From positions 22,995 to 86,994 of the forward strand of contig DATELA010000081.1 of the NCBI GenBank assembly GCA_035277145.1: DNA of 64,000 nt, in the 5' to 3' direction. The DNA comes from DASRAP01 sp035277145. GTDB lineage: Bacteria > Gemmatimonadota > Gemmatimonadetes > Gemmatimonadales > Gemmatimonadaceae. This document shows, in pieces, positions 8,954 through 18,179 of this stretch. The position numbers and the translations under genes were made by a program. Numbering within the stretch: position 1 is the stretch's first letter; each line of letters opens with the position of its first letter. Under the pieces are notes generated by a model. The model was given only the letters and a program-made list of their open reading frames with translations. It searched no databases and was not told the origin of the DNA.

Positions 8954-10725
8954 TCGCGTTCGCTCAGGTCGCCGCGAGCGGCGGCACGTATAGTGGCTTG
9001 CCCGAGCTCAGCGCGGCGGTGTTCCAGCTGGTGGTTACGCTCGGCATTGCGTGGCTGTGCGCCGAATTGCACCGGATCTATCGCACGCCGGTGTACGCAT
9101 GGTGGACTGTCGCGTGGCTGCTCTATGTCCTGCGCATCACCGCGATCGTCGGGTTCCTGATCTATCGCGAATGGATCGCGCTTTATTGGCACCAAGTGCT
9201 GACCGGATGGGTCGCGCTGGCATTACTCGCGACCGCGACCGTGTTCGTGCGCGGGTCCGTGCGGTGGGTGTTCGCTATTGCGGCGTTGTTTCCGCCGCTG
9301 TGGTCGTACATCGCGATTTATGAGCTTGATTCGTTCGGATCCGCGGCATTCCCGGCAGTGGTATTCCTCGCGGGCTCAACGCTGCTCACCGGATTCGTCT
9401 TCTGGCGCCACGCACGCCGCACTCGCTCCGTCGGCGCAATGGCACTGTCTATCGCGTTCGTGTTGTGGGGTCTACACCATCTCGACTACCCGTTCGTGCG
9501 CGCGCGCGGCGGTTGGGGAGAGTGGGGCTACTATCTCGATGTGTTGTTTGAGGTCGCCGTCGGCGCGGGAATTCTGCTCCTCGTTGCCGACGATCTTCGC
9601 CGCGGACTCATGTCGATGACGACATTGTCTGGTGAATTGCAGAATGTCGCCGGCCGTTCACGTCGCGAATTGTTGGACACACTTCTCACACGACCGATGT
9701 CGCTCCCGGCGGTCCGCGGCGCAGCACTGTATTCCCCGGAGCGCGGGATGTACGAGCGTGGAACAGGTGTCGCCACAGAATGGGCCGACCGCGCGCCCGC
9801 ACCCGCCGAACGCGCGCGACTCGAAGCAACCGTGAGTGCTGCGCACGCGGCAACGCACACAGCGTGGGCGGACCCGGATGGCGCGCGCAAGTTACCGTTT
9901 GCGGCAGTCTTCCCGGTTTCCGACGGACACGCATCGCGCGACGTCATGGTGATCGTTGGCGAGTCGCGCGCACCCTTCACAGTCCTCGGCGAAGCATTCC
10001 TCACCGGACTGGGCCAGCAAATGGGCGGCGCACTCGCCAACGCCGCGCTCACGGAACGATTACGGCAACGGACCGAAGAGCTCGAACGATTGTCCGTAAG
10101 AATGGTGCGACAGCACGAGGAGGAACGCAGGCGATTATCGCGCGAACTGCACGACGAAACCGCGCAGGTACTCTCCGCGCTCAAGATCGAGCTTGGGGTC
10201 CTTCGCCACGGAATCGGAGAGCCCGATCAGAAACGAGTGGACGACGCGCTCGCTCTCGCAGACGCCGGCATCCGGTCGATTCGCGCCGTCACGAACGAAT
10301 TGCGTCCCGCGCTGCTCGACGATCTGGGTTTGATTCCGGCGCTACGTTCATCGGTGACGGACTTCGCTGCACGCAGCGGCGTCGATGCGCGCTTCGACGC
10401 AACCAATGCGCAGAGTGCGCTCTCGCTGACCGCAGACGCGGAACTCGCGCTGTTCCGCGCCGTGCAAGAGGGACTCGCGAATGTTGCGCGGCACGCCGAC
10501 GCACGACGCGTCGACGTCACATTGACGGCGCGCGACGGCCAGATCACGCTTGCCATCGCGGACGACGGCGTCGGACTGACCAACGACCATCACGCACGGG
10601 ATACCATGGGATTGACGGGAATGCGCGAGCGCGTTGCCGCGCTTGGTGGAACGCTGAACATCGACTCAGCCGCGGGCAAAGGCACGCGACTGCAAATCTC
10701 ATTGACGACGGAAGGCGGCCGATGA
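8950..10725 (+). CDS. Membrane sensor histidine kinase (NarX/DesK-type, HisKA_3)
   Basis: A 591-residue kinase. Residues 1 to about 225 contain roughly seven hydrophobic segments, followed by a cytoplasmic GAF-like region and a coiled coil rich in Glu/Arg. The dimerisation/phosphoacceptor box is RRLSRELHDETAQVLSALK with His401, characteristic of the HPK7 family that pairs with LuxR-type regulators. The ATP-binding domain shows the N box EGLANVARHA, G1 IADDGVGL and G2 GMRERVAALGG. The signal sensed is unknown. It overlaps the helicase and the response regulator by ATGA at both ends, which supports a cognate pair. Confidence 0.92.
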   Translation: MIAFAQVAASGGTYSGLPELSAAVFQLVVTLGIAWLCAELHRIYRTPVYAWWTVAWLLYVLRITAIVGFLIYREWIALYWHQVLTGWVALALLATATVFVRGSVRWVFAIAALFPPLWSYIAIYELDSFGSAAFPAVVFLAGSTLLTGFVFWRHARRTRSVGAMALSIAFVLWGLHHLDYPFVRARGGWGEWGYYLDVLFEVAVGAGILLLVADDLRRGLMSMTTLSGELQNVAGRSRRELLDTLLTRPMSLPAVRGAALYSPERGMYERGTGVATEWADRAPAPAERARLEATVSAAHAATHTAWADPDGARKLPFAAVFPVSDGHASRDVMVIVGESRAPFTVLGEAFLTGLGQQMGGALANAALTERLRQRTEELERLSVRMVRQHEEERRRLSRELHDETAQVLSALKIELGVLRHGIGEPDQKRVDDALALADAGIRSIRAVTNELRPALLDDLGLIPALRSSVTDFAARSGVDARFDATNAQSALSLTADAELALFRAVQEGLANVARHADARRVDVTLTARDGQITLAIADDGVGLTNDHHARDTMGLTGMRERVAALGGTLNIDSAAGKGTRLQISLTTEGGR

Positions 10726-11363
10726 ATCAGGCGTGGCGTGTGGTGCTTGTCGACGATCACTCGGTCGTGCGCGCAGGGCTTCGTCACGTACTCGAGACGA
10801 ACGCAACCGTGGTCGTTGCGGGCGAGGCAGCGACGGCGGCCGAAGGCGTTGCGCGCGTCGACGAACTCAAACCGGATCTCGTTGTCCTCGACATCACCAT
10901 GCCCGGTGCGTCGGGGCTTGCTGTCATCGGCCGCATGCGCGAAGTCAGCCGGTCAACGCGTGTGCTTATGTTGTCGATGCACGCGGACCCGGAGTATTTG
11001 CGCGAAAGCGAGCGACTCGGCGCATCAGGCTATTTGCTCAAAGACAACGCAGCCGCCGAGTTGCCTGAAGCCATTGCCGCGTTGCGGCGCGGCGAGCGAT
11101 ATGTCAGCCCTGCGTTCGCGAAATCAGGCGGGCAAGCGGACACGCACGAAGAACCGCTCACTCCGCGCGAACGCGACGTTCTGCGGGGAATCTCTGCCGG
11201 TCGCACGAACAAGGAAATCGCATCGGCGCACGGAATCTCGCATCGCACTGTCGAAACGCACCGCGAGAACATCATGCGCAAGCTCGGCATTCACACCGTC
11301 GCCGGGCTGACGCGCTATGCAATCGACCACGGCCTGACTACGGAAAACGAGAAGACGAGATAA
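10722..11363 (+). CDS. NarL/FixJ-family response regulator
   Basis: 213 residues from an ATG overlapping the kinase stop. The receiver domain has the acidic pair VDDHS (Asp11, Asp12), phosphoacceptor Asp57 in LVVLDITMPG and the switch Lys in YLLKDNA. The C-terminal LuxR helix-turn-helix reads LTPRERDVLRGISAGRTNKEIA ... HRTVETHRENIMRKLG (split here by a few residues). It presumably controls genes in response to the upstream kinase; targets are not visible. The 3' end, which includes GAGAAGACGAGA, overlaps the convergent aminopeptidase gene by 26 bases. Confidence 0.94.
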   Translation: MNQAWRVVLVDDHSVVRAGLRHVLETNATVVVAGEAATAAEGVARVDELKPDLVVLDITMPGASGLAVIGRMREVSRSTRVLMLSMHADPEYLRESERLGASGYLLKDNAAAELPEAIAALRRGERYVSPAFAKSGGQADTHEEPLTPRERDVLRGISAGRTNKEIASAHGISHRTVETHRENIMRKLGIHTVAGLTRYAIDHGLTTENEKTR

Positions 11364-12414
11364 ACGCATCGAGCGCGCGGCCCTTCGGCGCCGCGCGCGC
11401 AACCTCGCCGATGCGTTCGATGGCGCGACGCAAATCGCCGCCCTGCTCTCCAAGAATTCGTTCGAAGCCGTCGACCTCTTCGCGATAGACGCGCCGCGCA
11501 AGCACCGTCGCGATGTTGAGCCGAACGCGGTGCGCCCACGTCGTATCGGTAACGCCGAGCGACGGCGCCACCACTGTTGCAAGCCGGTGGCGTGCGGAAA
11601 CAAAAATGGAATCCCGCGCCGCAATGCGCGCGTCGCGCGCCGAATCGCCCGGCAGCGCCTTGAATGCGGAGTCAAGCTCCGCGTACACGTGCGCGTAAAA
11701 GACGGCAAGCGCGCGCGATGTTTCGCGCGCACGCTGCATACGCGCGATCAGCGTTGAATCTCCGCGCGCGCGAAAGAATGACGCCGCGCCGTGGCGCCCG
11801 ACAAAACTCGCGAACGATTCGTTGAACGTGACGTCGTCCTTGATCCACACCGTGTTGTGCAGCAGTTCGTGAATCACCGTTTCGACAAGCCAGGTACTGT
11901 CGGCGCGCAACGTGGTCGAGAGCAACGGATCGTTGAACCAGCCAAGTGTGCTGAACGCGGCGGACGGTCGCAGATCGGTGTCGAAGCCGTCGCGTTCGTA
12001 CTTCGCTTGCTCTTTGCGCGCTGCGTCGAAGTTGAAGAATCCCTTGTACGGAACTGTACCGACGATCGGCCAGCTCCACGTCTTCAACGCCAGCCGGTCG
12101 CGATACGCGACGCTGAGCACCAGCACCAGCGTGTCGTTGTCGAGTTCGGTGTATTTGGTAAAACTCTTCTTGGCGCGCAGCCGAATGCTGTCCACCGCGT
12201 ACTGCCGCGCTTCGAGCACAAGCCGAAGTTTCGCGCGCGTTGCCTCGTCGACGGTGGTGTCACGGACCAGCTTTTCGATCGGCTGCCGTCGCACCAGAAT
12301 GCGCGCTTCCTCGTACGCGCCGCGCACCAGATAACGCCCCGTTGGCGTGAACACGAGGAACGCAGCGCCGACAGCGCCGATCCCGAGCAGGACGCGCCAG
12401 ATCATCCGTTTCAC
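11338..12414 (-). CDS. Predicted membrane-anchored aminopeptidase (zinc metalloprotease)
   Basis: A 358-residue protein matching the predicted aminopeptidase family known as COG4324/PF10023 in overall pattern. The N-terminus has one hydrophobic segment (about residues 5-25). The zinc motif HELLH occurs in VETVIHELLHNTVW and is followed by NESFASFVG, which supplies the downstream Glu and helix typical of the family. The start is a GTG at 12414; an ATG three codons later (12405) is equally plausible. It is divergent from dnaE across a repeat-rich 160-base gap and convergent with the response regulator. Substrate unknown. Confidence 0.83.
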   Translation of the reverse strand: MKRMIWRVLLGIGAVGAAFLVFTPTGRYLVRGAYEEARILVRRQPIEKLVRDTTVDEATRAKLRLVLEARQYAVDSIRLRAKKSFTKYTELDNDTLVLVLSVAYRDRLALKTWSWPIVGTVPYKGFFNFDAARKEQAKYERDGFDTDLRPSAAFSTLGWFNDPLLSTTLRADSTWLVETVIHELLHNTVWIKDDVTFNESFASFVGRHGAASFFRARGDSTLIARMQRARETSRALAVFYAHVYAELDSAFKALPGDSARDARIAARDSIFVSARHRLATVVAPSLGVTDTTWAHRVRLNIATVLARRVYREEVDGFERILGEQGGDLRRAIERIGEVARAAPKGRALDAFISSSRFP

Positions 12415-12420
12415 AACCGG

Positions 12421-12556
12421 TTAGAGAAGACGAGAGGACGAGAAGACGAGACAGCAAGCGCGGCCCTCCGCGTGACATCGGGGGCCGCCGTTCGATCGTC
12501 TTCGCGCCTTGTCGTCATCCCGTCTTCTCGTCTTCTCGTCTTCTCGTCTTCTCGAC
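12421..12556. repeat. Octamer arrays (GAAGACGA)n / (TCGTCTTC)n in opposite orientations
   Basis: Between the divergent aminopeptidase and dnaE genes. The left part holds GAGAAGACGAGAGGACGAGA-type units and the right part, from about 12523, holds at least four CGTCTTCT units in perfect tandem. The two arms are complementary, so they could form a long imperfect hairpin around about 70 bases of ordinary DNA. The same octamer recurs at 43642, 49373 and 11346. Confidence 0.8.
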
Positions 12557-12558
12557 TG

Positions 12559-12564
12559 TATTTT
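12559..12564 (+). promoter_or_regulatory. Possible -10 element of a leaderless dnaE mRNA
   Basis: TATTTT ends 6 bases before the GTG start codon of dnaE. This distance is what a leaderless transcript needs, and no Shine-Dalgarno sequence is visible. No convincing -35 is seen because the upstream DNA is the octamer array. Confidence 0.4.
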
Positions 12565-12570
12565 CCCGTC

Positions 12571-15500
12571 GTGTCCTTCGCGCACCTTCATTGCCACTCC
12601 GAGTACTCGCTGCTCGATGGCGCAAACCGGATCGACGACCTGATCGCCCGCGCGCTCGAGTTCGAGCAACCGGCGCTCGCGATCACCGACCACGGCAATC
12701 TCCACGCCGCGTGGGAATTCCAGGAAAAATCTCGTAAAGCAGGCCTCAAACCGATCATCGGCATGGAGGCCTACGTCGCCCCAGGTGACCGGCGCGTGCG
12801 CGCACGGGCGACCCCTGACGACAAGGCATACTACCACCTCGTTCTCCTCGCGCGCGACCGCGAGGGTTACAAGAACCTCGTTCGCCTTTCGTCCCTCGCG
12901 TACACCGAAGGGTTCTACGGAAAGCCACGCGTCGACCGTGAGCTGCTGGCGAAGTATGCCGGCGGTCTCGTGGTCTCGAGCGCGTGTCAGGCTGGTGAAA
13001 TCGCGCGGCTCTTGCTCGCGGATGACTTCGACGGCGCACGCGCCGTCGCCGAGTGGTACGCCGATGTATTTCGCGACCGGTACTATCTCGAAGTCCAGGC
13101 GCACGCGGCCGGCGATCAAAAGGTGCTCAACGAGCGCGTCTTTGCACTCGCGAAGTCGCTGAATCTCCCGGTTGTCGCGACCAACGACGCGCACTTTCTC
13201 GCCGCCAAGGATCACGACGCGCACGACGTGCTGCTGTGCATTGGTCTCAAGAAGGCGCGCGACGATGCAGACCGCATGCACTACGACCGCGGTTTGTATT
13301 TCAAGAACGCCGACGAAATCGCCGCGTTGTTCCCCGGCCACGACGACGTTCTGACCAACACGGTACGCATCGCCGACGAAACCAACATTTTGTTCGACAA
13401 GCAGTACCATGTTCCGGCGTTTCCGCTCCCGCCCGACGCGAAGAGCGAGAATGAGTTGCTGGTGCGTGAAGCCACGGCCGGCTGCGAAGCGCGATACGGG
13501 TCGCCGCTCCCGGCGCATGTTCGCGAGCGACTCACGTATGAACTCGATGTCGTCACGAAAACGGGATACGCCGGCTACTTCCTGATCGTCGCGGATTTCA
13601 TTCGCGCGGCGCGCGAACGTGGCATTCCCGTCGGACCGGGGCGCGGCTCGGCAGCGGGGTCGATTGTCGCGTACGGATTGCGAATCACGGACGTCGATCC
13701 GCTGACATACGATCTGCTCTTCGAACGATTTCTGAACCCGGAACGCGTGTCGATGCCCGACATCGACGTCGACTTCTGCGAAGAACGGCGCTCCGAGGTC
13801 ATCGACTACGTCCGTCAGAAATACGGCCGCGAGTGCGTCGGGCAGATCATCACGTTCGGAACGCTCAAGTCGCGCGCTGCCATCAAGGACGTTGGACGCG
13901 TACTCGGCTTCACACCCGCCGAGACCGACGCGATCGCGAAGCTGATTCCGAATCAGCCGAATTTTTCGCCGAGCATTCGCGAAGCCGTCGACACCATCGC
14001 CGATTTGCGCACGATGGTCGCGCAAGATGAGCGCGTCGCGCGGCTGCTCGATTTCGCGATGTCGCTCGAAGGCATGGCCCGTCATGCCGGCATTCACGCC
14101 GCGGGTGTCGTGATTGCCCCGGGTCCGTTGGAAGAGTACGTCCCCGTCTGCACGCAGGAATCGAAAGGCGCAGGCGGAGTCGACGGCGAGCGCGTCGTGG
14201 TCACGCAGTACGACATGAACGCGCTCGAGCAGGCCGGTATGCTCAAGATGGACTTCCTCGGCCTCACGACGCTCACCGTCATTCACGACGCGCTGCAACA
14301 AATCACTGAGCGCAACGGAACAGCGCCCGATCTGAACGCCATTCCGTACGACGACGACGCGACGTTCCGCGCGCTCCGCGCGGGGCGCACGGCCGGCGTG
14401 TTCCAGTTTGAATCGCCGCTCGCAACTGACATGGTGCGCGCAATGCGCGCCGACCGGTTCGATGATCTCGTCGCCTGTAATGCACTCATGCGGCCCGGTC
14501 CACTCGACGCGGGCATGCATCGCGTCTATTGCCGACGTAAGCGTGGCGAAGAACCGGTGACGTACGCGCTGCCGGAACTCGAAGAAATTCTCGCGCCGAC
14601 CTACGGCGTCATCACCTATCAGGAACAGGTGATGCGTATTGCGCAGCGGCTCGCGGGCATTTCGCTCGCCGAAGCCGACGTGCTGCGCAAAGCCGTCGGT
14701 AAGAAAGACGCTGCGCTCATCGAAAAGGAGCTCGGAAAATTCCGCGAAAAGGCGATCGCGCTCGGCCATCCGAGCGCGACCATCTCGCAGATCTCCGATC
14801 AGATCGAAACGTTCGGCCGTTACGGATTCAACAAGTCGCACTCGGTCGCGTACTCGGTGTTGTCGTATCACACCGCGTATCTCAAGGTGCACTACCCAGC
14901 CGAGTTCATGGCCGCGATGCTCAGCGCATGCATCGGTGATACGGACTCGGTCGTGAAGTACATCGCGGAGGCGCGCGAGATCGGGATCGAGGTGCTGCCG
15001 CCCGATGTGAACGAATCGGGATACAAGTTCACGGTCATCGGCGAGAAGCGCATTCGTTTTGGACTCGGTGCGGTACGCAACGTCGGCCGCTCGGCGATCG
15101 ATTCGATCATCGCGGCGCGCGCGACGGGCCCGCTCAAGACGTTCCATGACTTCTGCGCGCGCGTCGACTTGCGCGTCTGCAACAAGCGCGTCGTCGAAGC
15201 GCTCATTCACGCGGGTGCGCTTGATTCACTCGAAGGGCACCGCGCGCAGTTCGCGACGGCACTCGACGCCGTCATCGAGGACGCGCTCGCTGCGCAGGCC
15301 GAACGCGAGAGCGGCCAAGGCTCGTTGTTTGGCGAGGCTGCGAGCGCGGGCCCATCGACCGATTTCAGACGCCCGCTACCAACCGTTGCGCCGTACGCGG
15401 AATCCGAACGCCTGTCACGCGAAAAGGAAATCCTCGGCTTCTACACGTCGGGACATCCGCTCGAACCGTATCGCGTGGAAGCCGAGTTGTTCGGTTCACA

Positions 15501-16044
15501 CACGGTGTCGCAGCTCGGCGAGTGGAATCCGGAAGGGATGGCAATCGCCTGCGTGATTACGGCAATTCGGCGCGCGATCTCGAAGAAATCCGGCGCCGAA
15601 TACGCGCGGTTGGTGCTCGAAGATTTCACGGGATCCTCCGAGGTGCTCGTGTTCCCCGAAGCCTGGGCGGCGATGAACGACCGCATTCGTGCGGACGTTC
15701 CTGTACTCGTGCGCGGCGGGTACTCGCGCCGCGATGAAGGCGCCGAGAAACCGACGCTCGTCGTGGAAAGCGTTCAGCTCCTCGCCGAGTTCCGCGCCTC
15801 GGGACAGATTGCCATTGCTATCGACCTTGCGGATCGCGGGTTGCCGCCGGGTGTCATGAGCGATGTCGCGAACGTCGTCAGCACGCATCCAGGTTCTGCA
15901 CCGATCGAGCTTCGCTGGAACGCCGACGAAGGCGTCACGCGATGGCGCTCCCGGTCGTTCAAGGTGGCTGCGAGCGGGCCCGCGCTGAGCGAACTGCGCG
16001 CGCTCCTCGGCCCCGAGTCCGTCCGCCTCGTGCGGGGTAACTGA
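12571..16044 (+). CDS. dnaE: DNA polymerase III alpha subunit
   Basis: The replicative polymerase catalytic subunit, 1157 residues, normal for DnaE1. The start is GTG at 12571 (protein begins MSFAHLHCHSEYS, the PHP-domain metal motif); the frame is open much further upstream but that DNA codes for the aminopeptidase on the other strand and repeats. The polymerase core shows GPGRGSAAGS and the catalytic aspartates in MPDIDVDFCEERR. YGFNKSHSVAYSVLSYHTAY marks the fingers region, and the C-terminal OB-fold region follows about residue 950. The PHP residues look intact, so proofreading by PHP is possible. accA follows 2 bases after the stop. Confidence 0.95.
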   Translation: MSFAHLHCHSEYSLLDGANRIDDLIARALEFEQPALAITDHGNLHAAWEFQEKSRKAGLKPIIGMEAYVAPGDRRVRARATPDDKAYYHLVLLARDREGYKNLVRLSSLAYTEGFYGKPRVDRELLAKYAGGLVVSSACQAGEIARLLLADDFDGARAVAEWYADVFRDRYYLEVQAHAAGDQKVLNERVFALAKSLNLPVVATNDAHFLAAKDHDAHDVLLCIGLKKARDDADRMHYDRGLYFKNADEIAALFPGHDDVLTNTVRIADETNILFDKQYHVPAFPLPPDAKSENELLVREATAGCEARYGSPLPAHVRERLTYELDVVTKTGYAGYFLIVADFIRAARERGIPVGPGRGSAAGSIVAYGLRITDVDPLTYDLLFERFLNPERVSMPDIDVDFCEERRSEVIDYVRQKYGRECVGQIITFGTLKSRAAIKDVGRVLGFTPAETDAIAKLIPNQPNFSPSIREAVDTIADLRTMVAQDERVARLLDFAMSLEGMARHAGIHAAGVVIAPGPLEEYVPVCTQESKGAGGVDGERVVVTQYDMNALEQAGMLKMDFLGLTTLTVIHDALQQITERNGTAPDLNAIPYDDDATFRALRAGRTAGVFQFESPLATDMVRAMRADRFDDLVACNALMRPGPLDAGMHRVYCRRKRGEEPVTYALPELEEILAPTYGVITYQEQVMRIAQRLAGISLAEADVLRKAVGKKDAALIEKELGKFREKAIALGHPSATISQISDQIETFGRYGFNKSHSVAYSVLSYHTAYLKVHYPAEFMAAMLSACIGDTDSVVKYIAEAREIGIEVLPPDVNESGYKFTVIGEKRIRFGLGAVRNVGRSAIDSIIAARATGPLKTFHDFCARVDLRVCNKRVVEALIHAGALDSLEGHRAQFATALDAVIEDALAAQAERESGQGSLFGEAASAGPSTDFRRPLPTVAPYAESERLSREKEILGFYTSGHPLEPYRVEAELFGSHTVSQLGEWNPEGMAIACVITAIRRAISKKSGAEYARLVLEDFTGSSEVLVFPEAWAAMNDRIRADVPVLVRGGYSRRDEGAEKPTLVVESVQLLAEFRASGQIAIAIDLADRGLPPGVMSDVANVVSTHPGSAPIELRWNADEGVTRWRSRSFKVAASGPALSELRALLGPESVRLVRGN

Positions 16045-16046
16045 GC

Positions 16047-17012
16047 ATGGGAACGTCTGCGCTCGAATTTGAAAAACCGATTGTCGAGCTGGAAAAGCGC
16101 ATCGACGAACTGAAGAAGCTCGCCGAGAACGGCAGTCTGCCGGTCGGCGAAGAAATTGCGCCGCTCGAGCGCAAGCTCGCATCGCTCCGCGCGGAAGTGT
16201 ACAAGACGCTCACACCGCTCCAGCGCGTACAAGTCGCGCGCAGTCCGAAGCGTCCATTCACGCTCGATTTCGTCAAGCTCGCATTTTCAGACTGGATTGA
16301 ATTGCATGGCGATCGCGCGTTCCATGATGACCCGGCCATCGTCGGCGGGTGGGCGCGACTCGACAACGAAACGGTGATGGTGATCGGGCACCAACGCGGC
16401 CGCGATGCGAAAGAGAACATCCATCGCAACTTCGGAATGCCCCATCCCGAGGGTTATCGCAAAGCGCTTCGCCTCATGAAACTGGCGGAGAAGTTCCACG
16501 TGCCCGTGTTGACACTCATTGATTGCATGGGCGCTTGGAGCGGCATCGGTGCGGAAGAGCGCGGCCAGAGCGAAGCCATCGCACGCAATTTGTATGAGAT
16601 GAGCCAATTGACCGTTCCGATTATCGCGACGGTCATCGGTGAAGGCGGATCGGGCGGGGCGCTTGCACTTGGCGTCGCCGATCGCGTGCTCATGCTCGAA
16701 AACTCGGTGTACTCAGTGATAACGGTTGAAGGGTGCGCAGCGATTCTCTGGAAAGACGGCAAGAGCCCTGAGATGCGCGAGAAAGCGGCGTCCGCGTTGC
16801 GAATCACCGCACCCGATCTGATCGAGTTCGGCGTCATTGACGCGATTATTCCTGAACCACCGGGCGGCGCGCACGTCGATCATCAGGCGGCTGCGCAACT
16901 ACTGCGCGATGCGTTGAGTGCGCAGATCGAAGATCTGCGGCACGTCCGGCCAGAGAAGCTCGTGCGCAGGCGTCGCGAGAAATACCTGAAGATGGGATCG
17001 TTCGAGGAATAG
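16047..17012 (+). CDS. accA: Acetyl-CoA carboxylase carboxyltransferase subunit alpha
   Basis: Carboxyltransferase alpha subunit, 321 residues, making malonyl-CoA for fatty acid synthesis with AccD (not in the window). The N-terminal helical region is ALEFEKPIVELEKRIDELKK. The crotonase-like core has GDRAFHDDPAIVGGWARL, GMPHPEGYRKALRLMKLAEK and the oxyanion-hole region GEGGSGGALALGVADRVLML. The family-typical YSVITVEGCAAILWKD is present. Start ATG 2 bases after dnaE, and the stop directly abuts the ricT start. The dnaE-accA pairing is common in bacteria. Confidence 0.96.
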   Translation: MGTSALEFEKPIVELEKRIDELKKLAENGSLPVGEEIAPLERKLASLRAEVYKTLTPLQRVQVARSPKRPFTLDFVKLAFSDWIELHGDRAFHDDPAIVGGWARLDNETVMVIGHQRGRDAKENIHRNFGMPHPEGYRKALRLMKLAEKFHVPVLTLIDCMGAWSGIGAEERGQSEAIARNLYEMSQLTVPIIATVIGEGGSGGALALGVADRVLMLENSVYSVITVEGCAAILWKDGKSPEMREKAASALRITAPDLIEFGVIDAIIPEPPGGAHVDHQAAAQLLRDALSAQIEDLRHVRPEKLVRRRREKYLKMGSFEE

Positions 17013-18179
17013 ATGGACGCGAACACACATCTGATCGAGGTCGCATTCAAGGGCAACCGGAAAGAGTTCTATCTCTGGACCGGTGAGGCTGCGCCTGCGG
17101 TGTCCGCGCCGCTCGTCGTCGAGGCGGATCGCGGCGAGGATCTCGGTCGCGTGCACGCCGTCGGCGATCTCGCGCAATTGCGCGCGCGGGGTTGTACGCA
17201 CGGCATCGGCGACACCGAACCCACGCAGCGCGCGTTGCGCCTCGCGTCACCGGCCGACGTCCGGCGGCTCACCGATCTTCGCACGCAGGATGAAACAGCG
17301 CGCCGCGATGCGACTGCGCTCGTGCGTTCGCACTCGTTGCAAATGAAGCTCACCGACGCCGAGTGGCGCTGGGATCGGCGAAAACTGACGATCTACTTTG
17401 TCGCAGAGCGGCGCGTCGATTTTCGTAACCTCGTCCGCGATCTCGCGGCGAAATTCCGCACGCGAATCGAACTCAAACAAATCGGCGTGCGCGATGAAGC
17501 GCGCCGACTCGATGGCGTTGGACGATGCGGGCGTCGTTATTGCTCTGCATCGTGGCTGCCCGATCTGCGGCCGGTCAGCCTCGGCCTGGCAAAAGATCAG
17601 AAGCTGTCGCTGAATCCGACGCAAATCTCCGGTGCGTGTGGACGTTTGATGTGTTGCCTGCGGCACGAACACGATTGGTATGTCGAGACGCGCCGGCTGT
17701 TTCCGAAAGAAGGCAAAGTCGTGTCGACGTCGCGCGGTGAAGAAAAGGTCATCCTGAATGATTTGTTTCGCGAACGGGTGACATTGCGCGGCGGCACCGA
17801 CGGCGAATTGCGCGTCATTCCGTTGGAGCAACTCAATCGAGAACTGCGCGGTGAGCCCATCGAGACGGACGCACCGACCGACGTGTTGCCGCCGGAAGCA
17901 TGGAGTGAAGAACTCCTGTCGATGACGGATACGGTGGAACGGCCCGTACCCGCTGCGCTTCGCGCCCCGCGTCCGCTCGAGAAGCGCGAACGCCCTGTGC
18001 AAATCGCGCGCGCCCCCAAGCAAACGCCCGAACCCGAACCCGAGCCCGCTGCCGCTGAACAGCCGAAGCGCCGCCGGTCGCGTCGGCGCCGTGGACGGCG
18101 CGGTGGTCGCAAAGGTGGTGGCGGCGGTGACTCGCCGCCGAACGCGGGCCCGTCGAATTCCGGCGGCGGAGCGGAATGA
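17013..18179 (+). CDS. ricT: PSP1-domain protein RicT (YaaT-like)
   Basis: 388 residues. In Bacillus, RicT works with RicA/RicF in an Fe-S protein complex that affects RNase Y and development; the role in Gram-negatives is little known. The PSP1 C-terminal domain carries the family cysteines: GRCGRRYCSASWL (Cys172, Cys177) and GACGRLMCCLRHE. The last 70 residues are a Pro/Glu/Lys/Arg-rich tail ending in RRRSRRRRGRRGGRKGGGG, not part of the core family and likely disordered and nucleic-acid binding. ATG directly follows the accA stop; the 3' end overlaps metG (ATGA). Confidence 0.88.
   Translation: MDANTHLIEVAFKGNRKEFYLWTGEAAPAVSAPLVVEADRGEDLGRVHAVGDLAQLRARGCTHGIGDTEPTQRALRLASPADVRRLTDLRTQDETARRDATALVRSHSLQMKLTDAEWRWDRRKLTIYFVAERRVDFRNLVRDLAAKFRTRIELKQIGVRDEARRLDGVGRCGRRYCSASWLPDLRPVSLGLAKDQKLSLNPTQISGACGRLMCCLRHEHDWYVETRRLFPKEGKVVSTSRGEEKVILNDLFRERVTLRGGTDGELRVIPLEQLNRELRGEPIETDAPTDVLPPEAWSEELLSMTDTVERPVPAALRAPRPLEKRERPVQIARAPKQTPEPEPEPAAAEQPKRRRSRRRRGRRGGRKGGGGGDSPPNAGPSNSGGGAE

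Noticed and set aside
11791..12570. Upstream extension of dnaE
   Set aside because: It is antisense to the aminopeptidase and runs through the octamer arrays; the PHP domain begins right at GTG 12571.
12421..15210. Long antisense open frame over dnaE (929 codons)
   Set aside because: It lies entirely opposite the well-supported dnaE, has Arg/His/Asp-rich shadow composition and includes repeat DNA; typical of high-G+C antisense frames.
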